Below are positions 63,952 to 64,000 of a stretch of 64,000 nt of DNA, one piece after another. The notes beneath the pieces are model-generated. The model saw only the letters and a program-made list of their open reading frames with translations. It did no database searches and was not told the origin of the DNA. Each line of letters begins with the position of its first letter. Position 1 is the first letter of the stretch. The stretch comes from Tolypothrix campylonemoides VB511288. GTDB lineage: Bacteria; Cyanobacteriota; Cyanobacteriia; Cyanobacteriales; Nostocaceae. Both the position numbers and the translations under genes were made by a program. The DNA is taken from the NCBI GenBank assembly GCA_000828075.3, contig JXCB02000023.1, forward strand, positions 1 to 64,000, given 5' to 3'.

Positions 63952-64000
63952 ATGAACTTTATCTCAATTCTCTACGGGCTGTTCTTGCTGAGTGTGCTAG
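63952..64000 (+). CDS. MBOAT-family O-acyltransferase, N-terminal 16 codons
   Basis: The last 49 bases encode MNFISILYGLFLLSVL, the usual start of cyanobacterial AlgI-like membrane-bound O-acyltransferases. The gene runs out of the window. It follows the SGNH-like protein on the same strand after repeat-rich DNA (CAGTGCGTCTGTACA). The call rests on only 16 residues and the context. Confidence 0.65.
   Translation, partial: MNFISILYGLFLLSVL

Overview
The window is chromosomal DNA from a filamentous, probably Nostocales-type cyanobacterium. The evidence is beta-carboxysome genes, NDH-1MS genes (ndhF3/ndhD3/cupA), psbY, a PsbP-family protein, GUN4 and DUF4090-type proteins, many HIP1 octamers (GCGATCGC), and a dense load of short dispersed palindromes and heptamer tandem repeats. 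Species cannot be named from sequence alone.

Layout. 1-4524: right part of a Tn7-like transposon, reading tnsAB (TnsA-TnsB fusion, cut by the window edge), tnsC, tniQ, then a short right end with two tandem TGT-starting repeats. No cas gene is visible; any guide-RNA module would lie left of the window. 4525-4967: target-site flank, a MITE-like element and a truncated CHAT-family gene start. 4968-8206: a kinase and a MuiA-like protein. 8379-19569: an inorganic-carbon island. On the minus strand this is ccmK2-ccmK1-ccmL-ccmM-ccmN-ccmO and a LysR regulator; divergent from it is the ndhF3-ndhD3-cupA operon. Together these encode the carboxysome shell and scaffold, the CO2-uptake NDH-1 module and a likely regulator. 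20020-23487: an orphan antitoxin-like ORF, a decayed RAYT transposase and a NACHT-FGE-GUN4 protein. 23958-36379: housekeeping and metabolic genes (map, M16 protease, VOC protein, TIGR02652 protein, gamma-carbonic-anhydrase-like protein, psbY, folC, hisC) and a WD40 Ser/Thr kinase. 36686-43078: a sugar-type binding lipoprotein and the type IV pilus operon pilM-N-O-Q. 43590-56601: HU, a CobD-like aminotransferase, a disulfide-less flavoprotein reductase, DUF502, nusB, ftsY, a SpoIIE-type phosphatase, a PsbP-family protein, maf and small cyanobacterial proteins. 56729-64000: ppc, a small membrane protein, a large four-repeat SGNH-like membrane protein and the start of an MBOAT acyltransferase gene.

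Main points of interest. (i) The TnsAB/TnsC/TniQ element, with its right end defined and a tniQ that lacks a normal start codon. (ii) A NACHT NTPase with FGE-like and GUN4 domains. (iii) A multi-repeat SGNH protein upstream of an MBOAT gene. (iv) An internal ribosome-binding site in ccmM for the short scaffold form. (v) Dispersed repeats translated in frame as linkers in CcmN, PEPC, an M16 protease and the CobD-like protein, with a similar repeat tract in PilQ and repeat-like DNA in HisC. All functions are read from sequence by eye; no database search was run.
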